A stretch of 48,199 nucleotides of DNA from a bacterium (GTDB taxonomy: Bacteria > Verrucomicrobiota > Verrucomicrobiia > Limisphaerales > J093): NCBI GenBank assembly GCA_021823625.1, contig JAKANS010000020.1, forward strand, positions 1 to 48,199. The letters run 5' to 3'. A program made the position numbers and the translations under genes. Shown piece after piece: positions 1-8,080 of this stretch. The notes under the pieces were generated by a model that was not told the DNA's origin, searched no databases, and saw only the letters and a program-made list of their open reading frames with translations. Within the stretch, counting starts at the first letter, position 1, and every line of letters starts with the position of its first letter.

Positions 1-127
1 GCGCTGGCGGACTCGGAACAGCGAAGTGATTTTCCACGGCATGGCCGCGGAAAAACACCCCGAGATACCCCCAAAGTGTCAGTCATGTCTTGTCCTCTCT
101 GTGTCAACCATGTCCTGTCCCCGTGCC
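1..127 (-). mobile_element. IS481-like insertion sequence, terminal fragment cut by window edge
   Basis: This is the outer end of an insertion sequence in reverse orientation. Read on the minus strand, bases 127 to 1 match 47078-47204 base for base with a single difference (a T/G change in the run before GGTATCTC). Identity stops sharply at 127/47078, which marks the element boundary. The fragment holds the non-coding terminus and the first 14 codons of the transposase (ATG at 42-40, starting MPWKITSLF), then runs off the edge. The rest of this copy lies outside the window. The target-site duplication cannot be checked. Confidence 0.85.
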
Positions 128-455
128 AGGGCGGGTGTGCTCCCCAACCCTAGCGTTCCTTCAGAAGAGCGCGTCACCTCGAGCGGGATAAACCCACGGC
201 GGCGTTCGTTGCGCTCACTGGCCCGGGGCTGGTTCACCCCAGCCCTCCAGGCCGATCAGACTTGGCGGTACCAACCACTGCATTTGGAGTTTGAGCAGGA
301 GTACTGCCCCCAGCCCTCGCGCGGGAGCGGGCGATCCGTTCTTGGCGCTTGGCAGGCGGCGGGGCGGCGGGTACGAAAGGCGCGTGCCGCAGCCAACCAA
401 CCCGAGTGTCGCGCGTGCCCGTGATCCGCGCCGGCACTGCTTTTCCCAATAAGCC
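128..455. other. Non-coding stretch between IS end and symporter gene
   Basis: About 330 bases with no gene I can support. Open frames cross it on both strands, but none shows a recognisable domain, a plausible start or family-like composition. It should carry the promoter of the symporter gene at 456, but no convincing -35/-10 pair or strong Shine-Dalgarno sequence is visible before that ATG. Confidence 0.5.
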
Positions 456-2234
456 ATGCATGTCGCCCTGCTAGATTGGATCGTCGTCATCGTCTCGGTG
501 GTGATCTGTTTCGTCCCGGCGCTGTTCTTCGCCCGGCGCGCGGGCCAGAGCGTGTCGGAGTTTTTCGCTTCGGGTCAGAACGCGCCGTGGTGGCTGGTGG
601 GCGTGTCGATGGTGGCCACCACGTTCAGCGCGGACACGCCTAACCTAGTGACGGACATCGTGCGCGACAAGGGCGGCGTGGCGGGCAACTGGGTATGGTG
701 GGCGTTCGTGCTCACCGGCATGGCCACGGTGTTTTTCTACGCGCGGATGTGGCGGCGCTCCGGCGTGCTGACCGACCTGGAGTTTTACGAGATTCGCTAT
801 TCCGGTCCGGCGGCGAGCGCGGTGCGCGGCTTTCGGGCCATCTACCTCGGCTTGTTCTTCAATTGCGTGATCATGGCCACGGTGAACCTCGCCGCGGCGA
901 AGATCGCCAGCGTGGTGCTGGGCTGGCCGCGGCTGCAAACGCTGCTGGTCTGCGGCGTGCTGAACATCCTCTTTGCCGCCACGTCCGGGCTGTGGGGCGT
1001 GTTGGTGATCGACCTGATCCAGTTCGGCATCGCCATGTCCGGATCGTTTGCGCTGGCGTACTTCGCGCTGAAACAGCCGGAGGTCGGCGGCTTGCACGGC
1101 TTGATGGAGAAACTCCAAGTCCAGGCGCCGGCGATGCTCAACCTGGTGCCGGACTTCAGTAACTGGCAGCTCGCGGTCACGATCTTCATCATCCCGATCG
1201 CCGTGCAATGGTGGTCGGTTTGGTATCCGGGCGCGGAGCCGGGCGGCGGGAGCTACATCGCGCAACGGATGCTGGCGTCGAAGTCCGAACGCGACGCACT
1301 GGCGGGGACGTTGTTTTTCAACTTCGCCCATTACGTGCTGCGGCCGTGGCCGTGGATTTTGGTGGCGCTCAGTTCGCTGATTGTGTTTCCGCGGCTGGAC
1401 ATGATCACCCAGGCCTTTCCGAACCTCGACCCCAGTCTGCTCGGCCATGACATCGCTTACCCGGCGATGATGAAGTTTCTGCCGGTCGGCTGGCTGGGAT
1501 TGATGATCGCCGGGCTGCTGGCGGCGTACGTGTCCACCATGATCACGCATCTCAACTGGGGCACGTCGTATCTCGTCCACGACTTTTACCAGCGCTTCCT
1601 GAAGCCCGGCGCGGAAGAGCGGCATTATGTGCTGGTGGGGCGCGTGACGACGGTGTTGCTGATGATTGTGGCGGGGCTGTTCACGCTGTTCATCGAAACC
1701 GCGAAGGAAGGCTTTGGGCTGTTGCTCCAAGTCGGCGCCGGCACGGGTTTGATCTACCTGCTCCGCTGGTTTTGGTGGCGGATCAACGCGTGGACCGAGA
1801 TCAACGCGATGATCGGTTCGTTCTTGGTGTCGGCGGTGTTGTTCGGGCTGCAAAAGACCGGGCATGGCCTGGCTGAGCCGTGGCCGCTGCTCGTCACGGT
1901 GGCGGCCACCTCGGTGGTCTGGGTGGTGACGGCGTTCGCCACGCAGCCGACCGACCGGGCCAAACTCATCGCCTTCGTGAAGCTGGTTCGTCCACCCGGC
2001 GCGGGTTGGCGCGACGTGAGGCGGGAAGCGGGCGTCACGGCGTCGGCCGACAGCCTGCCTTTGGCACTGCTGGGTTGGGTGGTGGGGTGCGTGGGCGTTT
2101 GGTCAGGGCTGTTCTGCGCCGGCAGTTTTCTGTACGGGCGCATCGGCACGGGATCGCTACTCTTGGCCGTGTTCGGGGTCTGCGCGGCCGTGCTGCTGCG
2201 CCTGGTGCCGCGGCTGTGGTCCGGCAAGCGTTGA
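456..2234 (+). CDS. Sodium:solute symporter (SSS family)
   Basis: A 592-residue polytopic membrane protein of the sodium:solute symporter family, which couples Na+ influx to uptake of a small solute. The sequence is almost continuous hydrophobic helices (about 13). The N-terminal half has family-typical features: the first helix followed by a FFASGQNAPWW-type segment (residues about 36-46) and a polar SADTPNLV stretch near 58-65. A GGGSYIAQRMLASKSE segment near 262-277 resembles the conserved substrate-path region of the family. The ATG at 456 is the first start consistent with the hydrophobic N-terminus, though no clear ribosome binding site precedes it. It converges on the oxidoreductase gene at 2303. 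The substrate cannot be read from sequence; a sugar or organic acid is plausible given the nearby catabolic genes. Confidence 0.85.
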   Translation: MHVALLDWIVVIVSVVICFVPALFFARRAGQSVSEFFASGQNAPWWLVGVSMVATTFSADTPNLVTDIVRDKGGVAGNWVWWAFVLTGMATVFFYARMWRRSGVLTDLEFYEIRYSGPAASAVRGFRAIYLGLFFNCVIMATVNLAAAKIASVVLGWPRLQTLLVCGVLNILFAATSGLWGVLVIDLIQFGIAMSGSFALAYFALKQPEVGGLHGLMEKLQVQAPAMLNLVPDFSNWQLAVTIFIIPIAVQWWSVWYPGAEPGGGSYIAQRMLASKSERDALAGTLFFNFAHYVLRPWPWILVALSSLIVFPRLDMITQAFPNLDPSLLGHDIAYPAMMKFLPVGWLGLMIAGLLAAYVSTMITHLNWGTSYLVHDFYQRFLKPGAEERHYVLVGRVTTVLLMIVAGLFTLFIETAKEGFGLLLQVGAGTGLIYLLRWFWWRINAWTEINAMIGSFLVSAVLFGLQKTGHGLAEPWPLLVTVAATSVVWVVTAFATQPTDRAKLIAFVKLVRPPGAGWRDVRREAGVTASADSLPLALLGWVVGCVGVWSGLFCAGSFLYGRIGTGSLLLAVFGVCAAVLLRLVPRLWSGKR

Positions 2235-2292
2235 ACCGAACGCCGAAGTTCGAAATCCGAGGGCCGAAAGAATTTCCAAGGCCGAAGCCCGA
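2233..2292. repeat. Degenerate heptamer repeat array between convergent genes
   Basis: Seven-base units ending in CCGA or TCGA: GAACCGA, ACGCCGA, AGTTCGA, AATCCGA, GGGCCGA (2233-2267), then after an 11-base interruption AGGCCGA and AGCCCGA (2279-2292). The array fills nearly all of the 68-bp gap between two convergent stop codons. The unit matches the arrays at 24431 and 46445. Confidence 0.65.
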
Positions 2293-2302
2293 ATGGTCGC
2301 GC

Positions 2303-3616
2303 TCAGCCGATTTCCGGGAGTTCCCACGGCTGGCGGTACTCGTAGCCGTATTGCTTGATGTGGACCGGCTCCCCCACGATTTCCTCCTTCACCGGGTCCC
2401 ACTGAATGGGACGCCCGGCCTGCACGGCGATGTTTCCCAAGTGGCAAACCGTGGCCGAGCGATGGCCGATGGCGACGTCGCAGATTGGTTTCTCGCGGCT
2501 CTTGATGCAATCGAGCCAGTTCTGGTGATGATCCCGGCTGACTTGCAGGTGAACCTCGTCGGACGCCAACGGTTCTTCGAGCACGCCTTTGACGGAGGAT
2601 TCGAGCCGGCCGCGGTCCACGTAAATGATGCCGTCCTGGCCCTCGAAGGTGGTGCCGACGCGGTGGCTATTGCCACAGAGCACGGTCACGCCGTTCGCGT
2701 ACTTGTAAGTGATTTCGAACCAGGAAGGCACCTCGAAGCGCTTCTGCGAATCGAACGCCGCCCGCGCGCTGATGTGGACAGGCCCGCTTTCGTCCATGCC
2801 GAGCGCCCATTGGGTGATGTCGAGATGGTGCGCGCCCCAGTTGGTCATCTGACCGCCGGAATAGTCCCAGAAGAAGCGGAAGAAGTAATGGACCCGGTGT
2901 TTGTTGTAAGGACGCTCCGGCGCGGGGCCGAGCCACATGTCGTAATTAAGTTCCGGCGGCGGTGCGCCGTCCGGCACGGCGGGTTCCTTGGTCCAATTGA
3001 CGCCGGGCAATCCCACTCGGACCATTTTTACCTCACCGATCCGCTCCGAGCGGACGTACTCGCAGGCGCGACGGAATTTCTGGTCTGGCCAGGAGCGTTG
3101 CTGGCTGCCGGTCTGGAACACGCGCTTGTAGTACCGCGCAGCCTTTACCAGCGCCTGACCCTCGCGAATGCTCAGGGTGAGCGGCTTCTCGCAATAAACG
3201 TCTTTGCCGGCCTGGCAGGCATGGATCGCCGGCAGCGTGTGCCAGTGGTCGGGCGTGGCGATGAGCACGGCGTCAATGCCTTTGTCTTCCAGGAGCCGGC
3301 GATAGTCGGCATAGCCTTTGGCTTCGACGCCGGTCTTGGCCTTCAACTGCTTTTGTGCCTCGGCCAGGTGGTTTGAATCCACATCGCACACCGCGACGAC
3401 GTACGGGGCCAGCGTGCGCGTGGACATGTTGCTGCGTCCCTGCCCACCGGTGCCGATGATGCCGACGCGGATCGCTTCGCTGGGATTCTCGCCGGTCTGG
3501 GCCTTGGTCTGGTTGAAGAAAAGGTTCGGGGCGGCGAGCGCGGCACCGGCGGTGAGCGTCCAGTTGCGGGTGCGGCGAAGAAATTCGCGACGGGGAAAGG
3601 TCGAGGTATTTTGCAT
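2303..3616 (-). CDS. Gfo/Idh/MocA-family oxidoreductase, Tat-exported
   Basis: A 437-residue NAD(P)-dependent dehydrogenase of the Gfo/Idh/MocA family, of the type abundant in Verrucomicrobia and Planctomycetes for sugar and polyol metabolism. The start at 3616 places a twin-arginine signal (PRREFLRR, residues 8-15) at the N-terminus and has GGAG about 10 bases upstream. Upstream in-frame codons lack these features, so the longer reading back to 4000 is rejected. The Rossmann motif VGIIGTGGQG lies at 51-60 and the family EKP lysine motif at 143-145 (VYCEKPLTL). The C-terminus ends YRQPWELP, like YRAPWKLP in the paralogue at 34423. The Tat signal suggests action outside the cytoplasm. It is divergent from the ComF-like gene across 252 bp. 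The substrate is unknown. Confidence 0.9.
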   Translation of the reverse strand: MQNTSTFPRREFLRRTRNWTLTAGAALAAPNLFFNQTKAQTGENPSEAIRVGIIGTGGQGRSNMSTRTLAPYVVAVCDVDSNHLAEAQKQLKAKTGVEAKGYADYRRLLEDKGIDAVLIATPDHWHTLPAIHACQAGKDVYCEKPLTLSIREGQALVKAARYYKRVFQTGSQQRSWPDQKFRRACEYVRSERIGEVKMVRVGLPGVNWTKEPAVPDGAPPPELNYDMWLGPAPERPYNKHRVHYFFRFFWDYSGGQMTNWGAHHLDITQWALGMDESGPVHISARAAFDSQKRFEVPSWFEITYKYANGVTVLCGNSHRVGTTFEGQDGIIYVDRGRLESSVKGVLEEPLASDEVHLQVSRDHHQNWLDCIKSREKPICDVAIGHRSATVCHLGNIAVQAGRPIQWDPVKEEIVGEPVHIKQYGYEYRQPWELPEIG

Positions 3617-3868
3617 GGCCTTGGTTCTCCGCATTTCGGCGATAGGTGTCAACGATGGCCTTGGCGAACCCGGCATTCGGCGACTTGGCCGTGAGTTCGG
3701 AGACTGATCGAGAGCCGGCGGAGACTCGGGCGGTGGGCGGAACAGAAAGCGGGGCGGGTCGTTCCGGGCTTGGCAGTTCAGCGGGCGTTTCTTAACCTCA
3801 CCGGTGAACTCCTCGGTTCCGCGCCGGCGTGGCGGGCAAGCAGCGGCGTAAGCATGGGAGCAAAGGCT

Positions 3869-4627
3869 ATGGCACGGCGAACAGGTGTGCCGGTCTGGGA
3901 AACGTGGCTTGAAGCCCTGTGGGGTTTTTTCTACCCTGCGGTCTGTCAGTTCTGCGGCACCGAGCGGGCGACCGCGGCCGAAGGCTACGTGTGTCCGCAT
4001 TGCTGGTCGCGGCCAGGGGCGATTCGGTTCATCCGGCCGCCATTTTGCGAACGCTGCGGACTACCTTATGAAGGCGAGATCAACGTGCCGTTCGAATGCA
4101 GTAATTGCCGGGAGATGGACTTGTACTTCTCCCAGGCTCGCGCCGCTGTCGTCGCGACCCCGTTTCTCCTCGAAGTGATTCACCGCTACAAGTATCGGCG
4201 GGCGTTGTGGCTGGAGCCGTTCCTGGCGGACCTGCTGGTCCGCCAGGCTGCGGGTGAGTTGCAGGCGGGTGGCTGGAACGTAATCGTGCCGGTGCCGCTG
4301 CACCCACTCAAGCGCCGCGAGCGCGAGTTCAACCAGGCCGAGCGCCTCGCAGCGAAGTTGAGCCTGGCCACTGGTATTCCGACGAACCATCGGGCGGTTG
4401 AACGATCCGAGATTACCCGCACTCAAACCCAGCTCAACCGCGCTCAGCGGGCCCGCAATGTCCACCGTGCCTTTCGACCCGTCCCGCGTGCCGACGTGCG
4501 GGGCAAACGCGTCGTGGTGGTGGACGACGTGTTGACCACCGGCGCGACGACGAGCGCGTGCGCGCGCGTGTTGCGCAGCCAGGGGGCCAGTGACGTTTGT
4601 GTGTGGACGGTCGCGCGCGGATTATGA
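3869..4627 (+). CDS. ComF-family phosphoribosyltransferase-like protein
   Basis: A 252-residue ComF-type protein. The N-terminal third has four CxxC pairs (C26/C29, C42/C45, C60/C63, C77/C80) that would form a double zinc ribbon. The C-terminal domain is a type I phosphoribosyltransferase fold with the PRPP-binding loop VVVVDDVLTTGAT at 215-227. ComF homologues are linked to DNA uptake in competent bacteria, but many family members have no proven role. The ATG at 3869 is chosen because GGGAG lies 8 bases upstream; an ATG at 3854 is also possible. The gene is 76 bp upstream of accD on the same strand and probably co-transcribed. No other competence gene is in the window. Confidence 0.85.
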   Translation: MARRTGVPVWETWLEALWGFFYPAVCQFCGTERATAAEGYVCPHCWSRPGAIRFIRPPFCERCGLPYEGEINVPFECSNCREMDLYFSQARAAVVATPFLLEVIHRYKYRRALWLEPFLADLLVRQAAGELQAGGWNVIVPVPLHPLKRREREFNQAERLAAKLSLATGIPTNHRAVERSEITRTQTQLNRAQRARNVHRAFRPVPRADVRGKRVVVVDDVLTTGATTSACARVLRSQGASDVCVWTVARGL

Positions 4628-4703
4628 CCGGCACGGGGACACCGCTCTCGACCCGGCCACGCGCGTTGGCGAAGGCGCGGTGCCGGCACGACTTTTCCGA
4701 CCT

Positions 4704-5633
4704 ATGAGCACACCGAGTTTCTCGAAGAAACACGAAGCCTTGTCCGCGGCCGGTAACGCGGCCGAAACCGCCTTCGTGCGCAAGCCGAAGTTGGGTGCCA
4801 CCAAGGCGCGCAAGAAGGAAATCCCCGAGGGCCTGTGGACCAAGTGTCCCAAGTGCGCGAACATGCTTTATGACAAGGAACTCGACGACCACCTGAAGGT
4901 CTGCCGGTACTGCGGGCATCACTTCGCGATCAGCGCGCGCGAGCGGATCAACGAACTGGTCGAGACCTGCACGTTCGAGGAAATGGACGCCGGCATGACC
5001 AGCGTGGATCCGTTGAACTTCACCGGCGTGGCGCCGTACACCGAGCGGTTGGCGGCGTACCAGAAATCCACCGGGTTGAAGGACGCCGTGATCACCGGCA
5101 TCGGCCGCGTGGGGTTGATGCGGGTCGCGCTGGGGGTGATGGATTTCGGTTTTCTGGGAGGATCGATGGGCACGGTGGTGGGCGAGAAGTTGACGCGCCT
5201 GATCGAGGCGGCGACTGATCGTGGCTTGCCGCTGGTGATCATCTCGACGAGTGGCGGGGCGCGCATGTACGAAGGCATGTTCAGCCTCATGCAAATGGCC
5301 AAAACCTCGGCGGCGCTCGCCTACCACGCCCGCAGCCGGCTGCCTTACATCAGCGTGCTGACCAACCCCACCACCGCCGGCGTGATGGCGAGCTACGCGA
5401 CGCTGGGCGATCTCATCGTCGCCGAGCCGGGCGCGATGATCGGTTTTGCCGGGCCGCGGGTCATCAAAGACACCACGCAGGCCGAACTGCCGCCCGGCTT
5501 CCAGACCGCGGAGTTTCTCCAGGATCGCGGCTTGATCGACGCGATCGTGCCGCGCAAGGAGATGAAAGACCGCCTCGTGTACTACCTGGAGTTCCTGCAC
5601 GAAGGTCAGCGCAAGGCCGGGAACGCGGCGTGA
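4704..5633 (+). CDS. accD: Acetyl-CoA carboxylase carboxyltransferase subunit beta
   Basis: AccD, 309 residues, the beta subunit of the carboxyltransferase that moves CO2 from biotin carboxyl carrier protein to acetyl-CoA to form malonyl-CoA, the first committed step of fatty acid synthesis. The N-terminal zinc ribbon is intact (CPKC at 48-51 and CRYC at 67-70). The crotonase-like core follows with GFLGGSMGTVVGEKLTR, the oxyanion segment STSGGARMYEG, and the closing GFAGPRVIKDTTQAELP. The ATG at 4704 gives an extension of about 45 residues before the zinc ribbon, usual for many AccD proteins. The longer in-frame reading from 4590 overlaps the preceding gene and is rejected. The partner accA is not in the window. 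Confidence 0.95.
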   Translation: MSTPSFSKKHEALSAAGNAAETAFVRKPKLGATKARKKEIPEGLWTKCPKCANMLYDKELDDHLKVCRYCGHHFAISARERINELVETCTFEEMDAGMTSVDPLNFTGVAPYTERLAAYQKSTGLKDAVITGIGRVGLMRVALGVMDFGFLGGSMGTVVGEKLTRLIEAATDRGLPLVIISTSGGARMYEGMFSLMQMAKTSAALAYHARSRLPYISVLTNPTTAGVMASYATLGDLIVAEPGAMIGFAGPRVIKDTTQAELPPGFQTAEFLQDRGLIDAIVPRKEMKDRLVYYLEFLHEGQRKAGNAA

Positions 5634-5795
5634 AGCGCCCCAGCCGGACCGGCCGATTGGGCGGTGCGGAGTGTGAACTTCGAACCCAGCGAGATTTTGT
5701 CAGTTTTTCCGCTTGTTTGTGGCGAAAGTCGGGGTAGAAAAGGAGCCGGGTTTTGAAAGTGGCTGACGCTCTTTGGAAGTCATGCCGACAACGGC

Positions 5796-5983
5796 TTTAC
5801 CCTGCCATTGCTCGTGCTTAGAAACAAAGTCCTTGAACCGTAAGCTCGAAAAACCGGAATCCGAATGTCGAGTGGCGGCCGACAGGCCTTAACTGGAAGT
5901 CGAAGGCCGCCGACAGGGTTCCATCTGTTTCAAACCACGTTCAGAGGAACTGTGATACACGGCATCGTGGCGGGGTTTTTTTT
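5796..5983 (+). ncRNA. ssrS: Candidate 6S RNA
   Basis: A roughly 180-nt transcript with the shape of 6S RNA, the RNA that binds RNA polymerase by mimicking an open promoter. Closing stem: ACCCTGCCAT (5799-5808) pairs with GTGGCGGGGT (5967-5976), extended by TGC/GCA and CGTG/CACG after small bulges. An inner stem pairs GAACC (5835-5839) with GGTTC, and a strong apical stem pairs GGCGGCC with GGCCGCC. The 3' side of the central region carries a short hairpin (GTTC-AGAG-GAAC), as in many 6S RNAs. The 3' end runs into eight T residues (5976-5983). It lies directly upstream of rarA and the 5-formyl-THF cyclo-ligase gene, the classic neighbours of 6S RNA in several phyla. The promoter is not evident. 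No covariance model could be run. Confidence 0.62.
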
Positions 5984-5987
5984 CGAT

Positions 5988-6030
5988 AGCGACCGTTGCG
6001 CCTCCGGGGCAACGGTCGCTTTTTCGTTTT
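5988..6030 (+). terminator. Strong intrinsic terminator after the 6S candidate
   Basis: A perfect 12-bp stem, AGCGACCGTTGC (5988-5999) with GCAACGGTCGCT (6009-6020), has a 9-base loop and is followed by TTTTCGTTTT. It lies just after the T8 tract that ends the 6S candidate and before rarA. It therefore isolates the upstream transcript from the rarA operon. Confidence 0.85.
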
Positions 6031-6062
6031 GGGGACTTCCGGCCAATCGCTAAATTCCACCT

Positions 6063-7484
6063 GTGGCTGCCGACGATTTGTTTGCACCGGTCGCAGGGCG
6101 ATCCGCCGCGACCGTCGAAGCGGGGGGTGCCGCCGCCCTCAACCGGAGTGCGCCGCTGGCCGCGCGGCTGCGCCCGCGCGACCTCTCCGAATACGTCGGC
6201 CAAACCCACATCCTCGGTCCCGGCCAATTGCTGCGGCGCGCGATTGAGGCCGACCGCCTCCAGTCGCTGCTGTTTTATGGGCCGCCCGGCACCGGCAAGA
6301 CATCGCTCGCGCAGATTGTCGCGCGGCACACTAAATCCCGCTTCGTCCGGCTCAGCGGCGTCGAATCGAACGTTGGCGACCTACGGCGCGAACTCTCCGC
6401 GGCGGCCAACCGGCTGACGAACAGCGGCCTGTTCACGATCCTGTTCATCGACGAAATCCACCGGTTCAATAAAGCCCAGCAAGACGTGCTCTTGCCCGAC
6501 GTGGAGAGCGGGGTGGTGCGGTTGATCGGGGCGACGACCCACAACCCGTTCTTCTTCGTCAACTCGCCGCTGGTGTCGCGCTCGCAAATCTTCGAGTTGC
6601 GACCGCTCAGCGAGGAAGAGGTGCTCACGTTGCTGCACCGCGCCCTGGCCGACGCCGAGCGGGGGCTGGGTTACCTGCCGGTCCAAGCCGACGAGGCTGC
6701 GTTGCAGCACCTCGCCCGCATCGCGGACGGGGACGCGCGCAAGGCGCTGAACGCCCTCGAAATCGCCGTGCTCACGACCGCGCGCGAGCCGGACGGACGC
6801 GTGCGGCTCACGCTCGCCGTGGCCGGGCAAAGCATCCAGAAAAAGGCGGTCGTCTATGACGGCGACGGCGATGCGCACTACGACACCATCTCGGCGTTTA
6901 TCAAGTCGATGCGCGGGAGCGATCCTGACGCGGCGCTTTACTGGCTGGCGAAAATGATCCACGCCGGCGAAGACCCGCGCTTCATCGCCCGGCGCATGGT
7001 GATTTGCGCGGCGGAAGACGTGGGGCTTGCGGACCCGATGGCGTTGGTGCTCGCGCAAACGGCGACGGCGGCGGCGGAGTTCATTGGCTGGCCGGAGGCG
7101 CGGATCCCGCTGGCCGAAGCGGCGATCTACATCGCCACCGCAAACAAGAGCAACAGCAGCCTCGTGGCGATCGACGCCGCGTTGGCCGACGTTCGCAGCG
7201 GTCGCACCCTGGCCGTGCCGGAACATTTGCGGGACGCCCACTATCAGGGCGCGAAGCGGCTGGGGCACGGCGAAGGCTACGAATACGCGCACGATCACCC
7301 CGACCACTTTGTGGCCCAGGATTACCTCGGCGCGGCGCGGCGCTATTACGAGCCGACCGACCAAGGCGTGGAAAAAAAGATCAAGGAACGCGTCGAGAAA
7401 TGGCGGCAATTGATGGACCAGGCGCGCGCGGCGGGTCCGTCCGCTGGTGTCGAGAAACCGTCCAAACCCAGACCTGACCAATGA
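6063..7484 (+). CDS. rarA: Replication-associated recombination protein A (AAA+ ATPase)
   Basis: RarA/MgsA, 473 residues, a clamp-loader-like AAA+ ATPase that acts at stalled replication forks and gaps. Walker A GPPGTGKT is at 73-80 and Walker B LFIDEIHRF near 127-135. Sensor 1 GATTHNPFF follows, then the C-terminal tetramerisation domain with MRGSDPDAALYWLA, RMVICAAEDVGLADP and YEYAHDHPDHF, all characteristic of RarA. The start is a GTG 33 bases beyond the terminator hairpin, and the family core begins at about residue 32. The stop overlaps the next start by 4 bases (ATGA), so rarA and the cyclo-ligase gene are translationally coupled. Confidence 0.94.
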   Translation: MAADDLFAPVAGRSAATVEAGGAAALNRSAPLAARLRPRDLSEYVGQTHILGPGQLLRRAIEADRLQSLLFYGPPGTGKTSLAQIVARHTKSRFVRLSGVESNVGDLRRELSAAANRLTNSGLFTILFIDEIHRFNKAQQDVLLPDVESGVVRLIGATTHNPFFFVNSPLVSRSQIFELRPLSEEEVLTLLHRALADAERGLGYLPVQADEAALQHLARIADGDARKALNALEIAVLTTAREPDGRVRLTLAVAGQSIQKKAVVYDGDGDAHYDTISAFIKSMRGSDPDAALYWLAKMIHAGEDPRFIARRMVICAAEDVGLADPMALVLAQTATAAAEFIGWPEARIPLAEAAIYIATANKSNSSLVAIDAALADVRSGRTLAVPEHLRDAHYQGAKRLGHGEGYEYAHDHPDHFVAQDYLGAARRYYEPTDQGVEKKIKERVEKWRQLMDQARAAGPSAGVEKPSKPRPDQ

Positions 7485-8080
7485 GCGATCCCATCCGCGA
7501 GGCGAAGGCGCGGCTGCGGCGCCAGTTGAAGGCGCAATGGAAGGGTTGCGGGGCTGGGGCTCGTGAGTCGGCCTCGCGCGCGGTGCTGGACCGGTTGTTG
7601 AGCCGGCCCGAATGGCAGGCGGCGCGGACCGTGATGTGTTATGCGCCGTTGCCGGACGAACTGGACCTTTGGCCGCTGGCCGCGCAGGCGCTCGTCGAAG
7701 GCCGGCGGCTGGCGTTGCCGCGTTTTGACCCCGCGGCAGGGGCCTACGAGGCGGCACAGGTCGAGGATTTGGAGCGCGACGTGGCGGCGGGCGCGTTTGG
7801 CATCCGCGAACCCTTGGCGGCGCGGCCGCGAATCCCACTAAACCAACTGGACTTTGTGCTGGTGCCGGGACTAGGCTTTGCCTACAATGGTCGGCGGCTG
7901 GGGCGGGGCAAGGGCTATTATGATCGGCTGCTGACCTCGATCCGCGGGGCGGCTTGTGGGGTGGCGATGGATTGGCAGGTGCTGGAGTTCATCCCCGCCG
8001 CGCCGCATGACAAACACGTAGATTGCATCCTGACGCCGACGCGCTGGCTCGCTGTAGCGCGGCGGTTTGCTGACCAATGA
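7481..8080 (+). CDS. ygfA: 5-formyltetrahydrofolate cyclo-ligase
   Basis: A 199-residue enzyme converting 5-formyl-THF to 5,10-methenyl-THF with ATP, which recycles a storage or inhibitory folate. An N-terminal basic helix (residues 6-20) is followed by the VMCYAPLPDELDLWPL segment. The signature VPGLGFAYNGRRLGRGKGYYD is at about 128-148; its GRGKGYYD part is the nucleotide and substrate loop. It overlaps rarA by 4 bp upstream and the rny start by 4 bp downstream, so the three genes form one coupled operon. The combination of 6S RNA, rarA and this gene is a conserved neighbourhood in other bacteria and supports the 6S call. Confidence 0.92.
   Translation: MSDPIREAKARLRRQLKAQWKGCGAGARESASRAVLDRLLSRPEWQAARTVMCYAPLPDELDLWPLAAQALVEGRRLALPRFDPAAGAYEAAQVEDLERDVAAGAFGIREPLAARPRIPLNQLDFVLVPGLGFAYNGRRLGRGKGYYDRLLTSIRGAACGVAMDWQVLEFIPAAPHDKHVDCILTPTRWLAVARRFADQ

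Noticed and set aside
26-424. 132-residue plus-strand open frame at the left edge
   Set aside because: It begins antisense to the IS481-like terminus and continues through sequence with no domain, no start signal and an Arg/Pro-rich composition typical of chance frames in GC-rich DNA.
645-1865. 406-residue minus-strand frame opposite the first symporter
   Set aside because: Low-complexity His/Arg/Gln composition and full overlap with a well-supported SSS gene.
5865-6053. 62-residue frame within the 6S candidate and terminators
   Set aside because: It reads through two terminator hairpins and shows no protein family. The RNA interpretation explains the structure better.
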